A stretch of 36,177 nt of DNA, taken from positions 1 through 36,177 of the IMG/VR virus record IMGVR_UViG_3300012931_000013; one strand, 5' to 3'. Source of the DNA: a virus. The translations under genes and the position numbers were made by a program. Positions 23,670 to 30,808 of the stretch are shown here, piece by piece. How positions within the stretch are numbered: position 1 is the stretch's first letter; each line of letters opens with the position of its first letter. The notes under the pieces were generated by a model. It made no database searches, was not told the DNA's origin, and saw only the letters and a list, made by a program, of their open reading frames with translations.

Positions 23670-25541
23670 TTAGACATTTTTTGCATATTTTTTAGCGACA
23701 CCCCTATATACAGACGTTCCTGCAGTGTCCTTTTCCCACTCCGCGTAGTTTTTATAAGACATAATTACATTTTTATCTCCACTAACCGGGTCGCGACCGC
23801 GTCGTAAGGCCGGTTTAACACCGCCAACCACAGTCACGGTAGTGCAACGGCAATTATGGGCTAAAAAGCCTTGACAAAATTTGCCTGATGTGTTAACAAG
23901 ATACATATTATTTTTATTTTCGAGGTTGTATACATGCCCCAAAGAATCAGAAACATCAACGGAAACAACCTCACAAAGCTGTATATCGACGGAATGTCGG
24001 AAAAAGCAATCGCCGAAAAATTCAATGTATCTAGGAGCGTTATCCGCTTGCGCCTCATTGAGAATAATATCACCCCACGGAACAGGTCTGAATCCATGTA
24101 CAACCGAATGCAGCACACCGGCGACGATGATAGAAAAAAACTCACAAAAAAAGCTAATCTCGCGCTTAAGGGCGCAAAACAACCAATAGAAGGTCTCAAA
24201 AAAAGAGCGCAGGGGAAGCAGCGAACAAAAGCACTTGTCGGAAAATATTTTGAGCAAGATTTTTTTAGCCTGATATACGAATTTAATTTTGAAGTTGTTC
24301 CACAAAAAGCCATCTATATTTATAACATTGATTTCATGGTCAACGGCGTTCTCGTCGAGATTCACAGAGACAAAATTAACCCCATCAGAAGACAACATAA
24401 TGCTAAAAAAATCAAATATCTCCTTAAACACGGATTTAATATTTTCTTTTATTGGCTTAAACCGTCGGATATTCTGACTACCAGAAATATATATGATTTT
24501 ATCACTTTTCTTAATATGCTTGGCAGCAACCCAGCCCGCGGTGGTAAGTATCGTGTGGTTTCCTGTCGCGGCGATATTCTCGCCGATGTTTGTTTTGATG
24601 GTGAAAATTTGCCCTCTGTATAGTCTAGAAAAGATTCTTTTCGTCCCGCTTGAAAAAGCATATGTATCACCCGGGAAGCAATTAGGCTCACCTGGATACA
24701 TAATCCCGTTTGAAAACGGCTTGTCTATGTCTACGGTCTCCCCATCCATCTCACGGTGAGTGTCTCTTGTGACGCCGTCAAGGGTAGCCATCCACATTTT
24801 TTGAACGGGCAAGCCTTGGTTGTCGAGGTCAACGTCTGCCGCGTGCGCGCCTGCGTTCATCGTTCTTGTCGCCTCAGTCCGGATTATCCGCAGCGCGTTC
24901 GCCATTGCGCCCGTGTACGTATATGCCCCGTCTTTAATCATTTGCCGCCCTAAAACATCTTTGACGGCGTCAAGCATTCCGGTATAAGATTTCCCAGCTG
25001 CAAAACCTTGTGTCAAAGCATCCGCAAGCAGTTGCAAATCCTTGGTTGCGTGGTTTTTTAATAATTGGGATAAAGTGCCTGACTGCGGATAGTAATCAGA
25101 TAAATCGCCAAAACGTTTTTGCAGTTGTTTCGTCCATAGCGTATCTCGGCTATATACGGCGATATCTATTAGCGCTTTTGGTATAACACCGACGGATATC
25201 TCCGGGTAATCGTCAAGCCAAGAAGCAGAATAAAGCCGCTTGTAATACATAGACTGCAAGGCTATTTCGCTTGATACACCGATATATTTTGCAGCCTCTT
25301 TTGCTGCGGCTGTATATTCGGCGCGAACGGAATCAAGCAACGTTTCAAGCCGCTTGTATTTCATCATTTCGTTGTAGTAATCAGCGGGCTTTGCGCTTGA
25401 CAGTTTCGCGTATTGGTCTGCTAAAAGCGTGTCGATGTTTTTAATCGCTTTCTTATACGCCAAAAGCATTTCGCATTCGAGTACTTTTATTTCGTCGAGC
25501 GTTCGAGCCGCGGCCTCTTTTTGCATCTCAAGCCAAGTCAT
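23670..25541 (-). CDS. Minor head protein (Mu F / SPP1 gp7-like) carrying an intein (623 aa)
   Basis: The N-terminal extein, about 287 residues, is a helical head-morphogenesis protein (KKAIKNIDTLLADQY, YYPQSGTLSQLL, AMANALRIIRTEATRTMNAG). It leads to the family signature PGEPN-CRCT, which is split: after PGEPN comes an intein, and CRCT resumes after it. Such proteins bind the portal and help DNA packaging/injection. ATG at 25541 is chosen because it overlaps a 13-codon ORF stop (TAATG); the frame is also open from TTG at 25577. Spliced product would be about 347 residues. The intein host residue +1 is Cys, needed for splicing. Confidence 0.85.
   Translation of the reverse strand: MTWLEMQKEAAARTLDEIKVLECEMLLAYKKAIKNIDTLLADQYAKLSSAKPADYYNEMMKYKRLETLLDSVRAEYTAAAKEAAKYIGVSSEIALQSMYYKRLYSASWLDDYPEISVGVIPKALIDIAVYSRDTLWTKQLQKRFGDLSDYYPQSGTLSQLLKNHATKDLQLLADALTQGFAAGKSYTGMLDAVKDVLGRQMIKDGAYTYTGAMANALRIIRTEATRTMNAGAHAADVDLDNQGLPVQKMWMATLDGVTRDTHREMDGETVDIDKPFSNGIMYPGEPNCFPGDTYAFSSGTKRIFSRLYRGQIFTIKTNIGENIAATGNHTILTTAGWVAAKHIKKSDKIIYISGSQNIRRFKPIKENIKSVFKEIFDFFSIMLSSDGVNFVSVNLDENAVDHEINVINIDGFLWNNFKIKFVYQAKKILLKIFSDKCFCSLLPLRSFFETFYWLFCALKREISFFCEFFSIIVAGVLHSVVHGFRPVPWGDIILNEAQADNAPRYIEFFGDCFFRHSVDIQLCEVVSVDVSDSLGHVYNLENKNNMYLVNTSGKFCQGFLAHNCRCTTVTVVGGVKPALRRGRDPVSGDKNVIMSYKNYAEWEKDTAGTSVYRGVAKKYAKNV
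23853..24680 (-). mobile_element. Intein in the minor head protein (276 aa)
   Basis: Residue 1 is Cys (codon 24680-24678) in CFPGDTYAFSSG (block A); block B is AATGNHTILT with the T-x-x-H; block F is GHVYNLENKNNMYLVN; block G is FLAHN followed by Cys of the extein (codon 23852-23850). All residues needed for cis splicing (Cys1, TxxH, His-Asn, Cys+1) are present. The insertion splits the most conserved motif of the target, as inteins do. Between blocks B and F lies about 175 residues without LAGLIDADG or HNH motifs on this strand; instead an endonuclease ORF is encoded antisense. Confidence 0.9.
23934..24623 (+). CDS. Vsr-like/EDxHD-type homing endonuclease antisense inside intein (229 aa)
   Basis: Rightward ORF lying wholly inside the leftward intein. 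ATG has GAGG 8 bases upstream. Residues about 12-45 form a helix-turn-helix (LYIDGMSEKAIAEKFNVSRS), then a basic linker (60-105). Residues about 110-192 give a Vsr-fold-like core: YNIDFMVNGVLVEIHRD with D133, E142, H144, D146, then NAKKIKYLLKHGFNIFFYW. That resembles the EDxHD homing endonuclease family known from phage introns and split-intein loci. It would cut intein-free head genes and spread the intein. The tail beyond residue 197 lies opposite intein block B and may be dispensable. Family call is by motif memory; not searched. Confidence 0.75.
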   Translation: MPQRIRNINGNNLTKLYIDGMSEKAIAEKFNVSRSVIRLRLIENNITPRNRSESMYNRMQHTGDDDRKKLTKKANLALKGAKQPIEGLKKRAQGKQRTKALVGKYFEQDFFSLIYEFNFEVVPQKAIYIYNIDFMVNGVLVEIHRDKINPIRRQHNAKKIKYLLKHGFNIFFYWLKPSDILTTRNIYDFITFLNMLGSNPARGGKYRVVSCRGDILADVCFDGENLPSV

Positions 25542-25582
25542 TACTTCTTTTTCGTTCCTTTTTTCTTGGTACCACAAGCCAT
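25541..25582 (-). CDS. 13-codon lysine-rich upstream peptide
   Basis: ATG at 25582 with GAGG 8 bases upstream encodes MACGTKKKGTKKK and stops at TAA overlapping the ATG of the head gene (TAATG). The good ribosome binding site belongs to this mini-ORF, so the head gene is probably translated by coupling. Confidence 0.45.
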   Translation of the reverse strand: MACGTKKKGTKKK

Positions 25583-25593
25583 ATAATACCTCG

Positions 25594-26085
25594 TTAAAAT
25601 GTATATGAGCCTAAAATTTTAATCCCTATTATTTGGCGGTAGTCATTTATACCGCACGTAACACCACCACCGACGGCAAAACAACCAAAGTGTCGCAAGT
25701 ACATAACTTCAGGCGCGTAGTATAGAACTTTGTCAGCCATGTAAATGCCCGCCCCAGCAATAATCGTATTGCGCGGTTGCTTAACACTGATTTTTATTTT
25801 ATCCACGCGGCGACTACTATGATACCCGTTAGTAGCAACAATGCTGGCAATAAGAAGATTGCAATCATCAAAAACATAATCGCTATCAATATCGATTTCA
25901 GCGTCCAACGCTCTATTAACGTCTGCACTGTCCGCCCTATTAACATATTTTATTATCTCCTTTGTTTCTGTCGTTTCGATTGTGTTAGTAGCTTGCATCT
26001 TTAGACCATTAGATAGATTAAAACCGGTTAGATACCCAGTAAGAAATATAACCACTACACAAATTGCGTATATGTATTTTGTCAA
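25594..26085 (-). CDS. Membrane-anchored envelope protein, possible spanin (163 aa)
   Basis: TTG at 26085, with AAGGAG 8 bases upstream and overlapping the previous TGA, is the likely start; ATG at 26109 is an alternative. One N-terminal membrane segment (YIYAICVVVIFLTGYLTGF), a charged middle, and a C-terminal series of strands (NTIIAGAGIYMA, GCFAVGGGVTCGI, IIGIKILGSYTF) resembling an outer-membrane or surface beta domain. An inner-membrane anchor with periplasmic beta tail next to lysis genes suggests a spanin-like role and hence a Gram-negative host. This is inference. Confidence 0.55.
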   Translation of the reverse strand: MTKYIYAICVVVIFLTGYLTGFNLSNGLKMQATNTIETTETKEIIKYVNRADSADVNRALDAEIDIDSDYVFDDCNLLIASIVATNGYHSSRRVDKIKISVKQPRNTIIAGAGIYMADKVLYYAPEVMYLRHFGCFAVGGGVTCGINDYRQIIGIKILGSYTF

Positions 26086-26390
26086 TTTCTGCGCTCCTTG
26101 CCATCCCATTTGTAGCGCGCCTCGCAGCGAGTGTCAATTGCATCTAAACGTTTTTCATGCACTTCCGATTTGTAGTGCAATTCTAAAAGTGTGTTCGTAA
26201 AACTTCTTCGACCTTCGTCCTGTAGTTTCACTGCTATAATATCATCGTGTAATTCGTCGAGGTCGCGCACTTTTCGGGTAACTGTTTTTCCGACAAATAC
26301 GAGGAGCAGTACCACAATGCCCAGCAAGCAGCTAACAATAACGCCGAATATCTCAACATGCTTACTAAATACACCAAGGAGAAATTCCAT
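26082..26390 (-). CDS. Holin-like membrane protein (102 aa)
   Basis: One strong transmembrane segment (residues about 12-33, EIFGVIVSCLLGIVVLLLVFVG), then a long charged helix (35-95) with coiled-coil character and a basic end. Such N-terminally anchored small proteins in lysis cassettes are holin or spanin candidates. TTGA overlap with the next gene. Function by context only. Confidence 0.55.
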   Translation of the reverse strand: MEFLLGVFSKHVEIFGVIVSCLLGIVVLLLVFVGKTVTRKVRDLDELHDDIIAVKLQDEGRRSFTNTLLELHYKSEVHEKRLDAIDTRCEARYKWDGKERRN

Positions 26391-26396
26391 CGCATT

Positions 26397-26591
26397 TCAT
26401 TGCCCCCTTTTTATATCGACTTTAACGTCCGCAGGGTGCCACTCAAACCATGGTTGACCGTCTTTGCATCCAAAGCCGACATTTACAGACAAAATAATAA
26501 ATGTACAAACAATTACCAAAACAATTACAAAACGCTTAAACACTTGTCTTTTGTTTGTGCCAAAAATAAATTGTAAGATTTTCATTATCAT
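26397..26591 (-). CDS. Small membrane protein (64 aa)
   Basis: ATGA overlap with the stop of the lysin gene. A basic N-terminus (FGTNKRQVFKR) and one transmembrane segment (FVIVLVIVCTFIILSVNVGF) followed by a short soluble tail with Trp residues. Possible holin, antiholin or spanin subunit; not distinguishable by sequence. Confidence 0.55.
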   Translation of the reverse strand: MIMKILQFIFGTNKRQVFKRFVIVLVIVCTFIILSVNVGFGCKDGQPWFEWHPADVKVDIKRGQ

Positions 26592-27184
26592 ATATCAGCC
26601 TCGCTCAAAAGCGTGTAATCAAAAGTTTTTATTTTTGTCTTTTGCTCCTGTTTATCGCACAAAACCAAAAGGTAATCAAGGTCTTCGGCTTTGTTAAACA
26701 CTTGGCAGCCTGCACTATATTTATTGACTAAGTCGACCACGCCTGCGCCGCTCGCACGGTGTATATTTATACCATAACCGAAGCCACGCTCTATCGACGA
26801 TGGAAGGATATTAAACACCCCGTTTTTGTCGTTATCTCTGTATACAACCAATTCGCCACATTGCACTAACGCAGGATATGCCCCGCGGTGTAAGCCTTGC
26901 TTATGGCTATTAAGATATTGACCTTCTTTGAGCAGCGCGCAACCTTTTTCGTTCAGGGGGTTTTTAAGATAGTAGGTTCCGGGGTCTGTTGTCGCTTGCG
27001 CGTAAACCAGTATTTTTACACCTATTTCAGAAACGTAAGCGCAGAAAATAACATCGTCAAATTTGTTTGTCGATAAATTAAGCGCGCGAACACCGCCTAT
27101 ATTAAGGCGGCAGGGCTCATCATGAAAAACATATCCAAGTTTTTTATACGCCGCTTTTATTTTATCGTACGTTAGTGTTTTCAT
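26588..27184 (-). CDS. Probable lysin with L,D-transpeptidase-like motif (198 aa)
   Basis: The C-terminal half contains GYGINIHRASGAG and YSAGCQVF: His142 followed after 14 residues by S-A-G-C160, parallel to the HX(14-17)[S/T]HGC signature of YkuD-fold L,D-transpeptidases and carboxypeptidases. I recall comparable GIxIHR...WSAGCQVF proteins in phages of Gram-negative hosts. The protein also has YYLKNPLNEKGCA and HRGAYPALVQ. Beside three membrane proteins it is the best candidate for the endolysin, cutting or remodelling peptidoglycan cross-bridges. It lacks a signal peptide. Confidence 0.6.
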   Translation of the reverse strand: MKTLTYDKIKAAYKKLGYVFHDEPCRLNIGGVRALNLSTNKFDDVIFCAYVSEIGVKILVYAQATTDPGTYYLKNPLNEKGCALLKEGQYLNSHKQGLHRGAYPALVQCGELVVYRDNDKNGVFNILPSSIERGFGYGINIHRASGAGVVDLVNKYSAGCQVFNKAEDLDYLLVLCDKQEQKTKIKTFDYTLLSEADI

Positions 27185-27401
27185 CTTCGTTCATACCCCT
27201 GTTAAATTCCTTCATCATGCAATCTTTATATGCGCGCTTTTCTGCACTTCGGTCAAACCGGTCTGAGTCAAATGCAAACCCGAGCGCGTTTTTAACCGAA
27301 CACGCCAACGCCGCGCCCATGCGATGAGGCTCGTCAACGAGTGCGTATAATAACAAGCACAAAGCATTTTTAACAAACGCAATTTTTTTACTAACCGACA
27401 T
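27162..27401 (-). CDS. Hypothetical lysis-cassette protein (79 aa)
   Basis: Starts MSVSKKIAFVKNALCLLLYA, with a moderately hydrophobic N-terminus interrupted by charge, and a strongly charged C-terminus (KRAYKDCMMKEFNRGMNED). Overlaps the lysin start by 23 bp. Not a clear transmembrane protein; function unknown. Confidence 0.6.
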   Translation of the reverse strand: MSVSKKIAFVKNALCLLLYALVDEPHRMGAALACSVKNALGFAFDSDRFDRSAEKRAYKDCMMKEFNRGMNEDENTNVR

Positions 27402-27425
27402 ACAACATAACCCCGCATAATGCCC

Positions 27426-27566
27426 TTACTCCTCAATAAAACTCGGCTCGGTAAAAACAGCATGACAATTTGGACATGAGTACAATACAACATCGTTTCC
27501 TACGCTAATCTCATCCCATGCAACAAAATCGCTTGAACATAATGGGCATTTACCTACTGGATCCAT
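27426..27566 (-). CDS. Zinc-ribbon micro-protein (46 aa)
   Basis: Very strong ribosome binding site AGAGGTGA before ATG. MDPVGKCPLCSSDF and YSCPNCHAVF give two CPxC knuckles about 20 residues apart, a complete zinc ribbon. Likely a small nucleic-acid or protein-binding element; role unknown. Confidence 0.65.
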   Translation of the reverse strand: MDPVGKCPLCSSDFVAWDEISVGNDVVLYSCPNCHAVFTEPSFIEE

Positions 27567-27586
27567 ATAATATCACCTCTTTAATT

Positions 27587-29071
27587 TTATGCTACTGTTA
27601 ACATTATTGAAAATGCAGTAGCCGAACCAGACGCATCTGATAGAGCTACATAATTTTGTATCGGGCTAGGATTTCCGCTAGCGTATGTCAAAGCTTTAGC
27701 TAGATACATCGATTTTGCAGTACCCGTCGCGGATCCTAGTCCAATAATCGGGGCGGCTGAAACCGGTATGCTGTGTAGGGTTGCATTACAATTAGTCATG
27801 CAAGTCAACCAATATTGCACGCCCTTTTGAAGCGTGTACGATACTGCCACACTTTTTTCACCTGTTGAGTCTAATCCGGAAACTTCCCCACTCGCTAATG
27901 GCGCACCATAAGGCGCGCATGTTGAATCGGATGCATACAAACCCAACAGAGCCACATAACTCCCTGTCGTCGCCGCGCTTGATACAGATATAGATAGCGC
28001 AGAAATATTAAACGACACCGGAGTACTAAATGGTACTGCGCGAATCTGTCCAGCTATTGCCGCGGTAGTACCTCGCACAGTACCGGTTAGCGAGCTATCG
28101 AGTTTTAATCCGCTATAAACCCCAACAGTGCTTTTGTTAACCGTCGAAATCATATCTGACACATTATTAGTATACACCCACAACTTAGTCACGTTATCCC
28201 AACTCGGGACAAGCCCGTCTGTACTTGGCGGCGTTGGTGTTGCGTCTGATAATTCGGTAAATTTAGGCTCTTTAACAGGCGAGACTGTGATGCGGCCATT
28301 AGACGCATGTGCATATTGTACGCCCCCAACGGCGCAGATACGCAATGGCGGAGTAGGGCGAGTTTGCGTTAATACACCCGGTGTTGCCGATACATATAAT
28401 ATCCCGCCCTCGACAAGACCATTTGTATTGATATCATTGACCGTCCCGTGAGTAGTAACTTTGCCCCAACCATTTATCGCAATATCCTGAGTAGCAATGC
28501 CGACAAATCTTTGGGCGCTTGAATCGCTTGTGATATCAGTCAGGGCAAAAGTATTAAACGAGCCGCCAACCCCAGATATAGACACCGCTTGCCCATTATA
28601 TATAATAGCCCCACTCGTGTTTTTACCGTAAAAGCCTATCTCTTGTCCGTGTTGTAACGTAGTCCCATCGGGCAAAACCGTTGAGATAGTTTGATAGTCG
28701 GAATCAAAAAAACTTTGACCAGATGTCTCTGCTCCTGTTTTAGTGTACGTAACATCGTAAATATGTTTATCAGCTGTAACTGAGGTTACGTCTATATCGG
28801 AGTCAAGTGATACGATAGGGTTAGCCGCATCCGTGCTGTCGACACCTATATTAGCCCCGGCAACAACGCTGTCTACAGTTCCACCGCCTGCACCACCTGA
28901 AACCCATTTTGTGTCATAATCGGTTGAGCTGTTTTTAGCAAGCACTTGATTTATAGTACCGCCGGAGGGGACGCCATTGACGACGCTTGCAGGTTGTAGC
29001 ACGCTTACGTTTATTTGTGTTGTATTTACTGTGCCTACTGTTACCGGTGTTGTCGTTATAGTTATTGTCAT
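27587..29071 (-). CDS. Fibre-like structural protein (494 aa)
   Basis: Contains INQVLAKNSSTDYDTKWVSG, a short linker found in many phage fibre proteins, then a middle beta domain (IIYNGQAVSISGVGG, FVGIATQDIAINGWGKV, GGILYVSATPGVLT) I recall from phage head- or collar-fibre proteins, and a separate C-terminal domain from residue about 315 (LDSSLTGTVRGTTAAIAG to the end) that looks like a receptor-binding head. Coupled by ATGA to the small upstream gene at 29068. Where it sits on the virion (head, neck or tail) cannot be told; its position after the portal favours a head or neck fibre. Confidence 0.65.
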   Translation of the reverse strand: MTITITTTPVTVGTVNTTQINVSVLQPASVVNGVPSGGTINQVLAKNSSTDYDTKWVSGGAGGGTVDSVVAGANIGVDSTDAANPIVSLDSDIDVTSVTADKHIYDVTYTKTGAETSGQSFFDSDYQTISTVLPDGTTLQHGQEIGFYGKNTSGAIIYNGQAVSISGVGGSFNTFALTDITSDSSAQRFVGIATQDIAINGWGKVTTHGTVNDINTNGLVEGGILYVSATPGVLTQTRPTPPLRICAVGGVQYAHASNGRITVSPVKEPKFTELSDATPTPPSTDGLVPSWDNVTKLWVYTNNVSDMISTVNKSTVGVYSGLKLDSSLTGTVRGTTAAIAGQIRAVPFSTPVSFNISALSISVSSAATTGSYVALLGLYASDSTCAPYGAPLASGEVSGLDSTGEKSVAVSYTLQKGVQYWLTCMTNCNATLHSIPVSAAPIIGLGSATGTAKSMYLAKALTYASGNPSPIQNYVALSDASGSATAFSIMLTVA

Positions 29072-29424
29072 CTGATAGATACCTGCAAACGCCCTTTAAA
29101 ATATGTTTGAGTAAATCCGGATATTGTCACGCTACACCACCACCAGAGATTTGGTATATTGCGGCCATTAACTGGCAGGGCTGCAGTCTGTGTATCTGTT
29201 AAAGATAATCTTAACTCGCCATCAGTACCAACCGGTGTAGTGCACGTTATTGCCGTAACCTCTGCGCCCGACTCGTCCGTGATACCAGCGTCAAACGCCC
29301 ATGACGATATATCAATGGCGGCTCCGGTTGTAGTATCTGTAAAAAATATCGGGGCAAGTAAGTCATCGCCGACAACAAATTTTAACAATATCTCTTCGTT
29401 TGTGTAATCAGCTGTTTTGCTCAT
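29068..29424 (-). CDS. BppU-like N-terminal structural protein (118 aa)
   Basis: ATG at 29424 (MSKTADYTNEEILLKFVVGD) is preferred to a start at 29466, which lies deep in the portal gene. The pattern FVVGDDLLAPIFFTDTTTG, WAFDAGITDESG, GELRLSLTDTQTAALP and a Trp-rich strand resembles the N-terminal domain of baseplate or fibre anchoring proteins. Together with the next gene it may form an attachment fibre. Confidence 0.6.
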   Translation of the reverse strand: MSKTADYTNEEILLKFVVGDDLLAPIFFTDTTTGAAIDISSWAFDAGITDESGAEVTAITCTTPVGTDGELRLSLTDTQTAALPVNGRNIPNLWWWCSVTISGFTQTYFKGRLQVSIR

Positions 29425-30571
29425 CGTCGTCCTCTTCGTCGGCGTCGTTAGCATCCGGTGTTGCATTCGTCGGCGGCGTTAAATCGTCAATCTCAATTCC
29501 GTTCTCTTCGCGTTGCCTTTGTAGTCTCTTTTTCTCGCGCTCCCATGGTAGACCGGTCAACTCAACTTTAGTTTCGTCCGACAAAAATACACAATTATTA
29601 AGTGCAAGAATTTTATCTTCTATGTCGTCTGGCAACGTGCGGTTGTATATGATATTGACAAGCCCGATAGGTAACGATTTTGCAGACATCAGAAATGTAA
29701 TCAAAGATAGCCGCTTTTTCTCACCTTTCCTATATACCTTTTCGAGCCGTTTGCTGTATATGTCCATGTCAAACAATTTAGTTTTTAAAGCTTTAGCACT
29801 CATCACGCCCGTGGTTCCGTCTGTGCTATACCAGTCTACAACGTGGCAATGCTTATGTATTTCTTGCGTGAGGACATCAGTCACATACCGGCGAAATTCA
29901 GGAGACATATTTTTTTCGATATATTCAGCGCGGTCTTCTTTTTGCAACCCCTGTAATACTTTCCACTCATCCATATGCTGCAAATCTTTATCGTCTACAT
30001 ACGTTCCCAGCACAAGGAGAGCGTCAACAATACGTTCAATCTCATTACTATTGCCGCTTAGTGTATAGTCAAGCGCGTCTATATACGGTAGAGCCACGTC
30101 AAACGGGCTGTTATCGCTAAGTATTTCTGTATTGTATTCTATGACCGGGCAAACCGGGAAAACTAATGCTTGAGGCTCTTTGCGTTGTACCAATTGATTA
30201 TCTTTAGTCCAGTAATAATATTTCCACTCATCCGCATATATTATATCGACGTCATATTTATAGTCTTTGTTAGTAGACTGTAAAAACCTAACACCGCAAA
30301 CTATTTCAGGCTCGATTGCATCATCATATACGCAAACCATATTTCGCGGGTCAACTGTTGTGTAATGTATGTCAAAATCATCAGGCACGCTTGAACTTGT
30401 TGCATAGACTAACTCATAAGCGCGATTAAACGCAAGCGCTCTGACACCCGTTTGCATCGTTTTAACGTCCGAATCATTAGCCATTAAAATACCATTAAGA
30501 TATTTTATATAGTCGATATCTTGAGCGTCTACACCAACATATTGGACATTTGAAAACAAATACCCAGCCAT
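29408..30571 (-). CDS. Portal protein, main part (SPP1 gp6-like)
   Basis: The body of a portal: MAGYLFSNVQYVGVDAQD, then VDPRNMVCVYDDAIEPEIV, WKYYYWTKDNQL and PCPVIEY-type beta core, a helical stem (NEIERIVDALLVLGTYVDD, LKTKLFDMDIYSKRLEKVY) and an acidic, Asp/Glu-rich C-terminus. It forms the dodecameric DNA gate at the capsid vertex. The usual N-terminus is missing from this ORF but is encoded directly upstream in another frame (30607-30801); a one-base shift at the A6 run 30622-30627 would join them into 464 residues (RKRRKK then SPNNLVPTG). Confidence 0.85.
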   Translation of the reverse strand: MAGYLFSNVQYVGVDAQDIDYIKYLNGILMANDSDVKTMQTGVRALAFNRAYELVYATSSSVPDDFDIHYTTVDPRNMVCVYDDAIEPEIVCGVRFLQSTNKDYKYDVDIIYADEWKYYYWTKDNQLVQRKEPQALVFPVCPVIEYNTEILSDNSPFDVALPYIDALDYTLSGNSNEIERIVDALLVLGTYVDDKDLQHMDEWKVLQGLQKEDRAEYIEKNMSPEFRRYVTDVLTQEIHKHCHVVDWYSTDGTTGVMSAKALKTKLFDMDIYSKRLEKVYRKGEKKRLSLITFLMSAKSLPIGLVNIIYNRTLPDDIEDKILALNNCVFLSDETKVELTGLPWEREKKRLQRQREENGIEIDDLTPPTNATPDANDADEEDDDEQNS

Positions 30572-30606
30572 AGTGTCAACAACCGTGCTGTAATAGCCAG
30601 TAGGTA

Positions 30607-30801
30607 CTAAATTATTTGGACTTTTTTACGCCGCTTACGGTCTTCATGGCGCTGTACAATATCACTATTTAAACCCTCATAGTACTCACCGTATTTTTTA
30701 ACTTGGCTAAACTGGGGGCTTGCAAAATACTGTTTAAGCCTCTCTGTTATTGTTACAACATCGATATGTTTGTCTGTGCCTGTATAAATCAATCGTGTCA
30801 T
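30607..30801 (-). pseudogene. Portal protein, N-terminal part, frameshifted
   Basis: Reading from ATG at 30801 with TTGAGG upstream: ITERLKQYFASPQFSQVKKY, YYEGLN and RHEDRKRRKK, the standard N-terminus of SPP1-type portals (first helices and the YYxG...R motif). The frame ends at TAG after an A6 run. With one more A the frame continues into the main portal ORF. The heptamer context (T AAA AAA) is poor for programmed -1 shifting, so a mutation or sequencing error is more likely. Confidence 0.75.
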
Positions 30802-30808
30802 TTAAACC

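Noticed and set aside
23853-24680. Antisense nuclease ORF as mere shadow of the head gene
   Set aside because: Rejected as a shadow because it has a ribosome binding site, a helix-turn-helix and a catalytic pattern, and it lies precisely within the intein, the expected place for a homing nuclease.
29400-30068. Rightward 222-aa ORF opposite the portal
   Set aside because: Ser-rich shadow of the portal codons with no start signals or protein-like domain; unlike the nuclease ORF at 23934 it has no recognisable motif.
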